The notes beneath the pieces were generated by a model. It worked only from the letters and a program-made list of their open reading frames with translations. It had not been told where the DNA came from and ran no database searches. Below are positions 6,196-15,017 of a stretch of DNA of 64,000 nucleotides, piece after piece. Numbering within the stretch: position 1 is the first letter of the stretch; every line of letters starts with the position of its first letter. The DNA comes from Pseudomonas sp. 6D_7.1_Bac1 (lineage in GTDB: Bacteria; Pseudomonadota; Gammaproteobacteria; Pseudomonadales; Pseudomonadaceae): assembly GCF_025465945.1 (NCBI RefSeq), contig NZ_JANLNW010000051.1, positions 186,001-250,000 on the forward strand, written 5' to 3'. The position numbers and the translations under genes are program-made.

Positions 6196-8910
6196 ATGAC
6201 CGCTGTAAAAAATCGAAACACATTTACCCAAGGCGCCACGAGCGACGACACCAAGCTGTCGATGCGCGCAGCCCGTGAGGCACAACACGGCCTCGCAGTC
6301 ACCCTCGCCAACGTGAAAGCCTCCAGCGACGGCCTGACCGAACTCGATGCAGAAGGCCGTCTGCAACGCGAAGGCTTTAACGAAGTGGCCCATGACAAGC
6401 CGCCTCATGCGCTGGTGCAGTTGCTGCTGGCCTTCAACAACCCCTTCATCTACGTCCTGATGACACTGACCGTCATCAGTTTCGTCACAGAATTCTGGCT
6501 GCCCCTTCAAGCCGGCGAAGAAACCGACCTCACTGGCGTAATCATCGTGCTGGTGATGGTGTTGGCAAGCGGCCTGATGCGCTTCTGGCAAGAACACCGT
6601 TCAGCCAAGTCCGCCGAAGCCCTCAAGGCCATGGTCCGCACCACCGCCACCGTGCTGCGGCGCGAGCAGATGGGCATGAAGCCCAAGCTGCGCGAAGTAC
6701 CTATGCGTGAACTGGTGACAGGCGACATCGTTCAGCTGTCCGCTGGCGACATGATTCCGGCCGACATTCGTTTGATCGAATCCCGCGACCTGTTCATCAG
6801 CCAGGCGGTGCTGACCGGCGAAGCCTTGCCGGTCGAGAAGTACGACACCTTGGGCAACGTCGCACAGAAGTCCGCTTCAGCGACGCCGGCTGATCAGTCC
6901 AACCTGCTGGATCTGCCGAACATCTGCTTCATGGGCACCAACGTGGTCAGCGGCACCGCCAAAGCGGTGGTGGTCGCGACCGGTTCACGCACGTACTTCG
7001 GCTCACTGGCCAAAGCCATCGTCGGCTCCCGCGTGCAAACTGCCTTCGACCGCGGGGTGAACAGCGTCAGTTGGCTGTTGATCCGTTTCATGCTGGTCAT
7101 GGTGCCGATCGTCTTCCTGCTCAACGGTTTCTCCAAAGGCGACTGGACCGACGCATTCATGTTTGCCCTCGCGGTGGCGGTAGGCCTGACCCCGGAAATG
7201 CTGCCGATGATTGTCAGCGCCAACCTCGCCAAGGGCGCGATGGCGATGGCTAAACGCAAAGTCGTGGTCAAACGCCTCAATGCGATTCAGAACTTCGGCT
7301 CGATGGACGTGCTCTGCACCGACAAGACCGGCACCCTGACTCAGGACAAGATCATCCTGGAACACCACGTCGACATCAGTGGCAAGCGCGACGATTCGAT
7401 CCTTGAACTGGCGTGGCTCAACAGCCATCACCAGAGCGGTATGAGAAACCTGATGGACCAGGCGGTGGTGCAGTTCGCCGAACGCAACCCGAAGTTCAAG
7501 ATACCGTTCGCCTACAGCAAGATCGATGAGCTGCCGTTCGACTTCATCCGTCGTCGTCTGTCGATCATCGTCAAGGACAGCCGCGACGATCATCTGATGG
7601 TGTGCAAGGGTGCAGTGGAGGAGATGCTGAGCATTTCCAGCCACATCCACGAAAATGGTGTGGTCGTTGCACTCGATGAGCAGCGTCGCAAAGAGCTGCT
7701 GGCGATGGCCAACGAGTACAACGAAGACGGTTTCCGGGTGCTGGTGGTGGCGACTCGCGAGATCCCGAAAGCCCAGAGCAAAAGCCAGTACAAGACGAGC
7801 GACGAACGCGAACTGGTGATCCGTGGCTTCCTGACCTTCCTCGATCCACCGAAGGAAACCGCTGGCCCGGCGATTGCCGCGCTGCGCGACATGGGAGTCA
7901 GCGTCAAGGTACTGACCGGCGACAACGCCGTGGTGACCTGCAAGATCTGCCGCGAAGTCGGGCTGGAGCCAGGCACGCCGCTGCTCGGGCAAGACATCGA
8001 GAAGATGGACGAGTCGACCCTCAAGCTGCGGGTCGAAGAGCGCACGGTGTTTGCCAAGCTCACGCCGCTGCAGAAGTCCCGGGTGCTCAAGGCCTTGCAG
8101 TCGAACGGTCACACCGTGGGCTTCCTCGGCGACGGCATCAACGACGCCCCTGCCCTGCGTGACGCCGACGTCGGTATTTCGGTCGACAGCGGCACCGATA
8201 TTGCCAAGGAATCGGCCGATATCATCCTGCTGGAAAAGAGCCTGATGGTGCTCGAAGAAGGCGTGCTCAAAGGGCGCGAGACCTTCGGCAACATCATGAA
8301 GTACCTGAACATGACCGCCAGCTCGAACTTCGGCAACGTCTTTTCGGTGTTGGTGGCCAGTGCCTTCATCCCGTTCCTGCCGATGCTGTCGATTCATCTG
8401 CTGCTGCAAAACCTGATGTACGACATCTCTCAGCTGGCGCTGCCGTGGGACAAGATGGACAAGGAATACCTGAGCAAACCGCGCAAGTGGGATGCCAAGA
8501 ACATCGGGCGCTTCATGCTGTGGATCGGGCCGACCTCGTCGATCTTCGACATGACCACCTTCGCCCTGATGTGGTACGTGTTCTCGGCCAACAGCGTGGA
8601 AATGCAGACCCTGTTCCAGTCCGGCTGGTTCATCGAAGGGTTGCTGTCGCAGACGCTGGTGGTGCACATGCTGCGTACCCAGAAGATCCCGTTCTTCCAA
8701 AGCACCGCGGCATTGCCGGTGATCCTGATGACCGGACTGGTGATGGTGCTGGGCATCTACATCCCGTTCTCGCCACTCGGCACTCTGGTCGGCCTGCAAC
8801 CGCTGCCATGGCAGTACTTCCCATGGCTGGTGGGCACCCTGCTCAGCTACTGCGTGTTCGCTCAGCTGATGAAGACCTTCTACATCCGCCGCTTCAAGCA
8901 ATGGTTCTAA
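6196..8910 (+). CDS. mgtA: Magnesium-transporting P-type ATPase MgtA
   Basis: A P3B-type ATPase of 904 residues that imports Mg2+ across the inner membrane. Visible parts are the cation-ATPase N-terminal domain (residues about 20-90), the actuator motif LTGEALPVEK, the phosphorylation motif CTDKTGTLT with the catalytic Asp near residue 376, the hinge GDGINDAPALRDADVGISV, and C-terminal membrane helices with the MgtA-like NLMYDISQLALPWD. Start: ATG 6196 has GGAG 8 bases upstream; a GTG at 6160 in frame would add 12 residues. The long structured region upstream suggests magnesium-responsive leader control. It is not in an obvious operon; a strong GC hairpin follows. Confidence 0.95.
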   Translation: MTAVKNRNTFTQGATSDDTKLSMRAAREAQHGLAVTLANVKASSDGLTELDAEGRLQREGFNEVAHDKPPHALVQLLLAFNNPFIYVLMTLTVISFVTEFWLPLQAGEETDLTGVIIVLVMVLASGLMRFWQEHRSAKSAEALKAMVRTTATVLRREQMGMKPKLREVPMRELVTGDIVQLSAGDMIPADIRLIESRDLFISQAVLTGEALPVEKYDTLGNVAQKSASATPADQSNLLDLPNICFMGTNVVSGTAKAVVVATGSRTYFGSLAKAIVGSRVQTAFDRGVNSVSWLLIRFMLVMVPIVFLLNGFSKGDWTDAFMFALAVAVGLTPEMLPMIVSANLAKGAMAMAKRKVVVKRLNAIQNFGSMDVLCTDKTGTLTQDKIILEHHVDISGKRDDSILELAWLNSHHQSGMRNLMDQAVVQFAERNPKFKIPFAYSKIDELPFDFIRRRLSIIVKDSRDDHLMVCKGAVEEMLSISSHIHENGVVVALDEQRRKELLAMANEYNEDGFRVLVVATREIPKAQSKSQYKTSDERELVIRGFLTFLDPPKETAGPAIAALRDMGVSVKVLTGDNAVVTCKICREVGLEPGTPLLGQDIEKMDESTLKLRVEERTVFAKLTPLQKSRVLKALQSNGHTVGFLGDGINDAPALRDADVGISVDSGTDIAKESADIILLEKSLMVLEEGVLKGRETFGNIMKYLNMTASSNFGNVFSVLVASAFIPFLPMLSIHLLLQNLMYDISQLALPWDKMDKEYLSKPRKWDAKNIGRFMLWIGPTSSIFDMTTFALMWYVFSANSVEMQTLFQSGWFIEGLLSQTLVVHMLRTQKIPFFQSTAALPVILMTGLVMVLGIYIPFSPLGTLVGLQPLPWQYFPWLVGTLLSYCVFAQLMKTFYIRRFKQWF

Positions 8911-8925
8911 GGGCCTGACCCAGGC

Positions 8926-8950
8926 GCGGCCGGCGAGTGACGCCGGCCGC
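8926..8950. terminator. Strong GC hairpin after mgtA
   Basis: GCGGCCGGCG and CGCCGGCCGC form a perfect 10-bp stem with an AGTGA loop, 15 bases after the mgtA stop. No T-run follows, so it could be a transcript-end stabiliser rather than a classical terminator. Confidence 0.55.
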
Positions 8951-9001
8951 ACCCTCACTCAACGGCGCCCAGGACGCTGTGGGTTTTCAGGGAGCACAGA
9001 C

Positions 9002-9214
9002 ATGAAACCTGTCGCACAACAACACCTTTACGCCCTGGCAAAACGCGCACTGGTGTCGCTGCTGGTGATCGGCCTGAGCCGAATCGCAACACTGCTCACC
9101 TGCGCCAGCGTCAGGCTGTATGTCAGAGGCTGGTTGAGCGGCATTGAAATCAGATTCCTGCTGGGGTTCTCCAGTGCCATACATCGCACCGCTCTGCGGC
9201 TCGCGGTCCGCTAG
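9002..9214 (+). CDS. Possible small protein (70 residues) between mgtA and the Na/Pi cotransporter gene
   Basis: ATG 9002 is preceded by AGGGAG at good spacing. The product is basic with a hydrophobic stretch near residues 15-35 and could be a small membrane protein. No family is recognised. It ends 28 bases before the next gene. It may be real or a chance ORF in a leader region. Confidence 0.3.
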   Translation: MKPVAQQHLYALAKRALVSLLVIGLSRIATLLTCASVRLYVRGWLSGIEIRFLLGFSSAIHRTALRLAVR

Positions 9215-9242
9215 AAAATGAAACAGCAAAAGGAGAGTCCTC

Positions 9243-10937
9243 ATGTCGGGAACTACTCTATTGATCAACCTCGCAGGCTCCATCGCACTACTGCTCTGGG
9301 GCACCCACATGATTTCTTCGGCGCTGTTGCGCGGCTTCGGCACGCAACTGCGTCACTGGCTGGGACAAAACCTTAATAACCGCTGGATGGCCCTGCTGTC
9401 GGGCATCGGTATCACCGGCATTTTGCAAAGCAGCACCGCCGTCAGCCTGATGGCTACCTCCTTCACGGCCGCCGGGACCCTGGGCCTTGCGCCTGCACTG
9501 GCGGTGATGCTGGGGGCCAACATCGGCTCCACCTTAGTGGTGCAACTGCTCAGTTTCGACATTTCGATCGTCACGCCGATTGTGCTGTTGGTCGGGTTCA
9601 TCGTGTTTCGGCTACGCGATGACTCACGCTACGAGAGCGTCGGTTGTGCGCTGATTGGCCTGGGTTTGATGCTGCTGGCGCTGCGCATGCTCGGGGCGAC
9701 ACTGGGAGACGTAGAAAGCACGCCGATCTTCCACGCCATCATGCAAAGCCTGGACGGCGACATTGTCATTGCCTTGCTGGTGGCCATGCTGCTGACGTGG
9801 ATCTGCCATTCCAGCGTGGCCGTGGTGTTGCTGATTGCCTCGCTGGCCGGGACAGGTCTGCTGTCGCCCGTGACCGCCATGGCACTGGTGCTGGGGGTGA
9901 ACATCGGTGGCGCCCTGCCCTCGGTGCTCAATGCCAGTTCCAGCGTGGCCCGACGTTTGCCGGTCGGCAATCTGCTGGTACGCGTGACCGGCGCGCTGGT
10001 GCTGTTGCCCTTCGTGCCGATGCTCGGCGAAACCCGCCAGATCACCGAACTGGCACCGGCGCTGCTGGTGGTCTACCTGCACAGCCTGTTCAATCTGGTA
10101 CTGGCGCTGGTGTTCATCGGCCTGACAGAACTGCTGGCCAAACTGCTGACCCGCCTGCTGCCGCAACCGGTGCAGGACATCGACCCTGGCATGCCGCTGT
10201 ATCTGGACGAAGCCGGCCTTGAGGTGGCCAACATCGGGCTGTCCAACGCGGCACGCGAAGCCCTGCGACTCGCCGACATGCTGTCGGTCATGCTCAACCG
10301 CGTGTTGCAACTGTTCCAGACCTCGGACCAGACCAATGCCGATGAGGTCCGGCAGATCGATCAATCCCTGGACCTGCTGAGTGCGGCGATCCGCGCTTAT
10401 CTGGCGGACATCGGCAAAGAAGGCATCAGTGACAGCGATGCTGATCGCTCGCAGGAAATCCTGATGTTCGTGATCAACCTGGAGCACGCCGCCGACATCC
10501 TTTCCACCAGCCTTGCGCAGTTGGCGGCGCGGCGGCTGCGGCGTGGCGAGACCTTCTCGGCCTTCGAACTCGGCACGCTCTATCCGCTGCACAACGAGTT
10601 GCTGGAAAGCCTGAGCCTGGCGATTACCGTGTTTCTTCGCGAAGACCTGCCAACCGCCCATCACCTGGTCAATCGCAAGGAGTCGGTAAGAAGACTGGAA
10701 GCCGCGGCCAGCCGGGAACATTTCCGCACGTTGCGCGAAGACAAAAGCGCCTGGGCCGAATCCGGCGACATCTTTCAACGGCTGCTGCGCGATTACCGAC
10801 GCGTGCATCACCACATCGCCGCGTTGGCCTACCCCGTACTCGAACGCGCCGGAGAACGCGATATCGAGCGCAGCTACCCGGCAGAAATTCATCCGCAACC
10901 CTCTGACGACAAGGATGAACTGCAATGCGCGTCCTGA
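9243..10937 (+). CDS. Na/Pi cotransporter family protein with C-terminal PhoU-like domain
   Basis: 564 residues. The N-terminal half (about 1-310) is a membrane domain with two inverted repeats of the NptA/YjbB type. The first repeat has ILQSSTAVSLMATSF and the second CHSSVAVVLLIASL, matching the conserved QSS signature of sodium-phosphate cotransporters. The C-terminal part (about 330-545) is helical and PhoU-like. YjbB-type proteins export or move phosphate across the inner membrane. Start ATG 9243 follows AGGAGAG. It overlaps the next gene by 13 bases, so the two are translationally coupled. Confidence 0.88.
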   Translation: MSGTTLLINLAGSIALLLWGTHMISSALLRGFGTQLRHWLGQNLNNRWMALLSGIGITGILQSSTAVSLMATSFTAAGTLGLAPALAVMLGANIGSTLVVQLLSFDISIVTPIVLLVGFIVFRLRDDSRYESVGCALIGLGLMLLALRMLGATLGDVESTPIFHAIMQSLDGDIVIALLVAMLLTWICHSSVAVVLLIASLAGTGLLSPVTAMALVLGVNIGGALPSVLNASSSVARRLPVGNLLVRVTGALVLLPFVPMLGETRQITELAPALLVVYLHSLFNLVLALVFIGLTELLAKLLTRLLPQPVQDIDPGMPLYLDEAGLEVANIGLSNAAREALRLADMLSVMLNRVLQLFQTSDQTNADEVRQIDQSLDLLSAAIRAYLADIGKEGISDSDADRSQEILMFVINLEHAADILSTSLAQLAARRLRRGETFSAFELGTLYPLHNELLESLSLAITVFLREDLPTAHHLVNRKESVRRLEAAASREHFRTLREDKSAWAESGDIFQRLLRDYRRVHHHIAALAYPVLERAGERDIERSYPAEIHPQPSDDKDELQCAS

Positions 10938-11278
10938 TTTGTTCCGGGCGCTATTACGCCGATACCCGTACCTGCCGCCGCGTACTGGAAGCCTTCCAGC
11001 GCCTGCACGAAGTGCGTGTGCTGATTCACGGAGGCAATCAGTTTTTGGGCGGCGAAATCGAAGACTGGGCCCGGGAACTGGGTGCCGACATCGTGCGCTA
11101 TCCCGCCAACTGGCAACTGCACGGCAAGCTGGCGGAGCGCCTGCGCAACAGCTTCATGCTGCAGGACAGCCGACCCGACATCGTCATTGCGCTACCCGGT
11201 GGGGAAGACACTGAAGAGCTGGTTGCACAAGCCAGAACCGCCGGCATTCAAACGCTGTCGGTGAACGAACGGGGCTAG
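10925..11278 (+). CDS. DUF2493-like (SLOG/YAcAr family) small protein
   Basis: 117 residues. It opens MRVLICSGRYY and has IHGGNQFLGGEI, DIVRYPANWQLHGK and DIVIALPGGEDTEELV, the arrangement of the SLOG superfamily (DUF2493), Rossmann-like proteins that bind nucleotide-derived ligands. Its precise job is unknown. It overlaps the Na/Pi cotransporter gene by 13 bases, so the two are probably co-expressed. A small hairpin (11271-11286) overlaps its stop codon. Confidence 0.8.
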   Translation: MRVLICSGRYYADTRTCRRVLEAFQRLHEVRVLIHGGNQFLGGEIEDWARELGADIVRYPANWQLHGKLAERLRNSFMLQDSRPDIVIALPGGEDTEELVAQARTAGIQTLSVNERG

Positions 11279-11286
11279 TTCGCCCC
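11271..11286 (+). terminator. Weak intrinsic terminator after the DUF2493-like gene
   Basis: GGGGC and GCCCC pair around TAGTTC and are followed by TATTTAAT. A second small hairpin (TACGCAG/CTGCGTA) follows shortly after. Confidence 0.45.
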
Positions 11287-11386
11287 TATTTAATACGCAG
11301 TTTCTCTGCGTAAAAACCGAGACAAGGAAAGACTTCTTCGTGCTTGCGCGAGGGGGCTTTTCGCCAAGGAAAAACTGAGGTCACCC

Positions 11387-12166
11387 ATGCCAAAGCACTC
11401 TCCTGATCACCGCGCCACCTCATTTACCCGTAACCTGCCGCCCTCCAAGCGCCGGATACTGCACCGCAACCTGATGTTCGTCGGCATCACGCTGACCGTC
11501 ATCGCCTGCCTGAGCCTGATCTCCAAAGCCAACGCCGCCGGAGGCTCCTATGTAGTCGACGACGGCGCGATCAATGCCCCCGGTGAATGCAACGTCGACC
11601 TCTGGAACAAGAGCGTCCGGCACGACAGCTCCTCCAATGACCTGGTAGTTTCCCCGGCCTGCACCTTCAAAAGCCTGCCAATGGTTCAACTCGGCGCCGA
11701 GGTGGAGTACAGCCGCGACGACGGGGAGTCTGAAACCCAACTGAGCCCGCAGCTCAAGGCACAACTCTGGAACCGCGAAGACCTCGGTCTGCAACTGGCG
11801 GCATCAGCCTCCGCGCACTTTGTCATCAATCGGGCGCATTCCTTCGACGGTGTCGACCTTAGCCTGCCCCTGACCTTCACCCCCATTCAGGCCTTGCGCC
11901 TGAACTTCAACGCCGGCTGGACACAAGCCTATGACAACGGCGAACAGAATCGCCGTTGGACCTGGGGCACAGGCGTTGAATACGACCTGATCGATTCCCT
12001 GACCCTGATCGCCGAGCGCTTCGGCCAGCAAGGGGGTCAACAGGCATGGCAAGCCGGACCACGGCTGCACATTGGCGAGCATATCGACGTGGACCTCGTA
12101 ATCGGACGCAACCTGACCGAAGATCGGGATCAGTGGCTGACCACCGGGGTGACGTTGAGGTTCTAG
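11387..12166 (+). CDS. Putative outer-membrane beta-barrel protein
   Basis: 259 residues. The N-terminus is long and basic, followed by a hydrophobic segment (LMFVGITLTVIACLSLISKANA) that fits a signal peptide cleaved after ANA, near residue 50. The mature part has alternating polar/hydrophobic strands and ends in the aromatic C-terminal pattern VTLRF expected of outer-membrane barrels. Two cysteines (GECN, PACTF) lie near the mature N-terminus. No specific family is recognised. The stop codon TAG (12164-12166) spans the junction of a TA target site and a MITE, so the true ancestral end may have been lost. Confidence 0.75.
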   Translation: MPKHSPDHRATSFTRNLPPSKRRILHRNLMFVGITLTVIACLSLISKANAAGGSYVVDDGAINAPGECNVDLWNKSVRHDSSSNDLVVSPACTFKSLPMVQLGAEVEYSRDDGESETQLSPQLKAQLWNREDLGLQLAASASAHFVINRAHSFDGVDLSLPLTFTPIQALRLNFNAGWTQAYDNGEQNRRWTWGTGVEYDLIDSLTLIAERFGQQGGQQAWQAGPRLHIGEHIDVDLVIGRNLTEDRDQWLTTGVTLRF

Positions 12167-12306
12167 GGTCTGTACGAAAACTCGCCGAGCGGCGATCAGG
12201 CAAGGCAAAAACAGGCGAGGAAGCGGAGTTTAGGCCTCTAAATGAGCATTCCGAGCCTGTTTTTAACGCAGCCTGGTCGACGCGCAGGCAGTTTTCGTAC
12301 AGAGCC
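12166..12306. mobile_element. MITE, copy 1 (141 bp, TA target duplication)
   Basis: The terminal inverted repeats are GGGTCTGTACGAAAAC and GGCTCTGTACGAAAAC, with one mismatch. TA dinucleotides flank both ends (12164-12165, 12307-12308). Inside is no coding capacity. The element is almost identical at both ends to the longer copy at 46908-47115, which lies in the opposite orientation. A related transposase would have to act in trans. Confidence 0.85.
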
Positions 12307-12461
12307 TAAGCCCTGCTCGCACATCCTTTGCCCTTATTGCGCTGGCGGCAGCGCAATAAATGGCAACGCCAAGGCTGTACATCCATACAGATAAAGGTTG
12401 CTCCACTTCGCCGTACCCCGCATGCTGTCACCCTTTCCAACCCTGATGACTGATGGTGGTT

Positions 12462-14399
12462 ATGCGGCTGTTTCTCTGTGAAAAACCTTCCCAGGCCAAA
12501 GACATTGCAGCGGTACTCGGTGCCAGCCGACGCGGCGACGGTTGCTGGCTGGGAACGGACGTCACAGTGACCTGGTGCATCGGCCACCTGCTGGAAACCG
12601 CGCCGCCGGATGCCTACGACGCACGCTATAAACGCTGGGTACTGGAAGACCTGCCGATCATTCCCGAGAAGTGGAAGATGCTGGTCAAACCCAAGACCGC
12701 CAGCCAGTTCAAAGCCGTCAAGCGGCTACTCGGCGAGGCTCATGAGCTGGTGATTGCCACCGACGCCGATCGTGAAGGCGAGATGATTGCCCGTGAGTTG
12801 GTGGAACATTGCCGTTATCGCGGGCCAATCCAGCGCCTGTGGCTGTCGGCACTGGACGACGCCTCGATTCGCAAGGCCCTGGCGGCACTCAAACCCGGCG
12901 CCGAGACCTTCAGCCTCTATCACTCGGCACTCGGCCGCTCGCGCGCCGACTGGCTGATCGGCATGAACATGAGCCGCCTGTTCACCCTGCTTGGTCGACA
13001 GTCCGGCTATCAAGGCGTGCTGCCGGTAGGCCGCGTGCAAACCCCGACCTTGCGTCTGGTGGTGGATCGCGACCGCAGCATTGCCGACTTCGTGCCGGTG
13101 CCGTATTGGGCCATCGACGTGCAGCTGCTGCACGACAACATCCCGTTCACCGCCCAATGGCGTGCGGCACCGGACGTCTGCGACGAGCATGACCGCTGCC
13201 TGAATCAGGCGCTGGCCCAGCAAGCAGCGACTGCGATGCGCAACGCCGCCCGTGCGCGGCTGGTCAAACTGCGCACCGAGCGGGTCCGCGAAGCCGCACC
13301 GCTGCCCTTCGACCTCGGCACACTGCAAGAAATCTGCTCGAAAAAACTCGGCCTCGGTGCTCAGGAAACCCTGGACGTTGCCCAGGCACTGTACGAAACC
13401 CATAAAGTCATCACCTACCCGCGCAGCGACTGCGGCTACCTGCCGCTGAGCCAGCACAGTGAAGCGCCGGCGATTCTTGCCGCCCTTGGGCGTGCCGATC
13501 CGGGCCTTGGCGAACTGCTCAAGCACCTTGAGCCGCAGCGCCGCTCGCGTGCCTGGAATGATGCCAAAGTCAGCGCCCACCACGGGATCATTCCCACTGC
13601 TGCGGCGAAAAACTTCGAACGCCTGACCGGCAAGCACCGTGCGGTCTACACCTTGATCCGGGCGCGATATCTGGCGCAGTTCCTGCCCAATCACGAATAC
13701 GACCGCACCCAGGCTGACTTCGACTGCGCCGGGCAAGCGCTGCGTGCCGTCGGCAAACTGATTGTCGAACCGGGCTGGAAGCGCGCGCTGCCCGAAGCGT
13801 TGGCCCCGGCTAAAGGGCGGGAAGCGCCGGCACCGCAGATGCTTCCGGCACTGGCTGAAGGATGCGAATACACCGTTGCCAACGTGACGCTGAAGGATCT
13901 CTGGACCCAGCCGCCCAAGCCGTTTACCGAAGGTGACCTGATCAAGGCGATGAAGAATGTCGCCAAACTGGTGGAAGATCCGCTGCTCAAGCAAAAGCTC
14001 AAGGACACCACCGGCATCGGCACCGAGGCGACCCGCGCCGGGATCATTCAGGGGTTGCTGGACCGGGGTTATCTGGTCAAGAACGGTAAAGCGCTGGCCG
14101 CCACACCGCCAGCCTTCAGCCTGATCGACGCCGTGCCCCGGGCCATCGCCGACCCCGGCACCACGGCGATCTGGGAACAAGCCCTGGACATGGTGCAAAG
14201 CGGCGAAATGAGCCTTGAGGAGTTCGTCGCCAAACAGGCTGCCTGGATGAGCAAACAGGTTGGCCGCTGCACCGGCCTGCGCCTGACCATCAGTGGCCCC
14301 GCGAGCCCGGCCGGCAAGGGTGCGGCACCCTGGAAGAACAAACGTAAAACCACCAAACGCAAAGCCGCACCCTCCACCCGACGAGCGGCAAAACCCTAA
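12462..14399 (+). CDS. topB: DNA topoisomerase III
   Basis: 645 residues, a type IA topoisomerase that relaxes and decatenates DNA by single-strand passage. The N-terminus MRLFLCEKPSQAKDIAAVLG is the TOPRIM start. The acidic metal site is ATDADREGE near residue 100. The catalytic Tyr lies in THKVITYPRSDC near residue 318. The C-terminal tail is strongly basic (KNKRKTTKRKAAP). ATG 12462 was chosen by similarity to E. coli TopB; an in-frame GTG at 12453 would add three residues. It stands alone just before the capsule island. Confidence 0.95.
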   Translation: MRLFLCEKPSQAKDIAAVLGASRRGDGCWLGTDVTVTWCIGHLLETAPPDAYDARYKRWVLEDLPIIPEKWKMLVKPKTASQFKAVKRLLGEAHELVIATDADREGEMIARELVEHCRYRGPIQRLWLSALDDASIRKALAALKPGAETFSLYHSALGRSRADWLIGMNMSRLFTLLGRQSGYQGVLPVGRVQTPTLRLVVDRDRSIADFVPVPYWAIDVQLLHDNIPFTAQWRAAPDVCDEHDRCLNQALAQQAATAMRNAARARLVKLRTERVREAAPLPFDLGTLQEICSKKLGLGAQETLDVAQALYETHKVITYPRSDCGYLPLSQHSEAPAILAALGRADPGLGELLKHLEPQRRSRAWNDAKVSAHHGIIPTAAAKNFERLTGKHRAVYTLIRARYLAQFLPNHEYDRTQADFDCAGQALRAVGKLIVEPGWKRALPEALAPAKGREAPAPQMLPALAEGCEYTVANVTLKDLWTQPPKPFTEGDLIKAMKNVAKLVEDPLLKQKLKDTTGIGTEATRAGIIQGLLDRGYLVKNGKALAATPPAFSLIDAVPRAIADPGTTAIWEQALDMVQSGEMSLEEFVAKQAAWMSKQVGRCTGLRLTISGPASPAGKGAAPWKNKRKTTKRKAAPSTRRAAKP

Positions 14400-14479
14400 T
14401 GCAGGCGTAGTTTTCCATTTTGATCTGATTTTTTTTCAGCTTTTTTGAAATTCTATGAGGAGCTCCGCACATAGGAACT

Positions 14480-14590
14480 AAGGATTCGGGTCAAAGGGTG
14501 GACGCATTTTTGTAAAGAACTCCCACAATCATGAAGTTATAAATTAATCGGTCAACCCACTCAATTCCGGTGTGGGTTGGCCGTTTTCCA
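14480..14590 (+). ncRNA. Candidate small RNA ending in an intrinsic terminator
   Basis: The region has no ORF, two GGA motifs and a clear terminator at its end. A weak TTGAAA -35-like box lies near 14443. The 5' end is a guess, and no known Rfam family is recognised. Confidence 0.25.
14550..14582 (+). terminator. Intrinsic terminator upstream of the capsule island
   Basis: GGTCAACCCAC pairs with GTGGGTTGGCC (one G-T pair) around an 11-base loop and is followed by GTTTTCC. It would end transcription from topB or from a small RNA in the gap. Confidence 0.75.
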
Positions 14591-15017
14591 TCAGATTAAA
14601 AACGTAGTCAATTCCACCTGGTCGCTCGGGGGCCGGGATCACTGATACACCCCATATTCCAGACGGTTCAGGAACTCATCGACCGGCTCGAAGCCCATTG
14701 GGTTGGTCAACAGATCGGTGGGCTTATTATCATCAGGTAAAAGCCTTTGCCCGTACCGTCTCCAGGCGGTGCGTTTTTTTGCGCACCAACGAAGTGGACC
14801 CGAACCGATATCGCTTTCAGTCACGCCCCCTCTCGAAAGGCTAGCCGGGTGATATCTCCCGCTATGAATAAAGGTGAATAGAGCGCTCTTAATTTCGCAA
14901 TGAAACACCTCCGCAGGATACTTGGCAGGAACATTCAGTTACGACGGCACGCTTCTCAGGTTTGCATCGGGCTGCGTTGCAGGACTTTCCACCTATTCCA
15001 AAGAGCGATCACTCTCG

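Larger units (their letters stand above)
14400..15017 (+). other. Intergenic stretch between topB and the capsule island
   Basis: It contains AT-rich sequence, a possible small RNA region ending in the terminator at 14550-14582, and a minus-strand ORF at 14639-14908. The last 45 codons of that ORF (ending NPMGFEPVDEFLNRLEYGVYQ without the first residue group) look like the tail of a real protein, perhaps a relic. No gene is called with confidence. It marks the left border of the polysaccharide island. Confidence 0.4.

Noticed and set aside
7003..8958. A 651-codon open frame on the minus strand across mgtA
   Set aside because: It is the antisense shadow of mgtA; its His/Gln-rich composition is typical of antisense frames in GC-rich coding DNA and it has no recognisable motif.
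9624..10925. A 433-codon minus-strand frame across the Na/Pi cotransporter gene
   Set aside because: Antisense shadow with Gln/His-rich composition and no motif.
12166..12306. An intact insertion sequence at 12166 and 46908
   Set aside because: The elements are only 141 and 208 bp with no transposase frame; they are MITEs.
12726..14198. A 490-codon minus-strand open frame across topB
   Set aside because: Antisense shadow of a clear topB with its catalytic motifs; no motif of its own.
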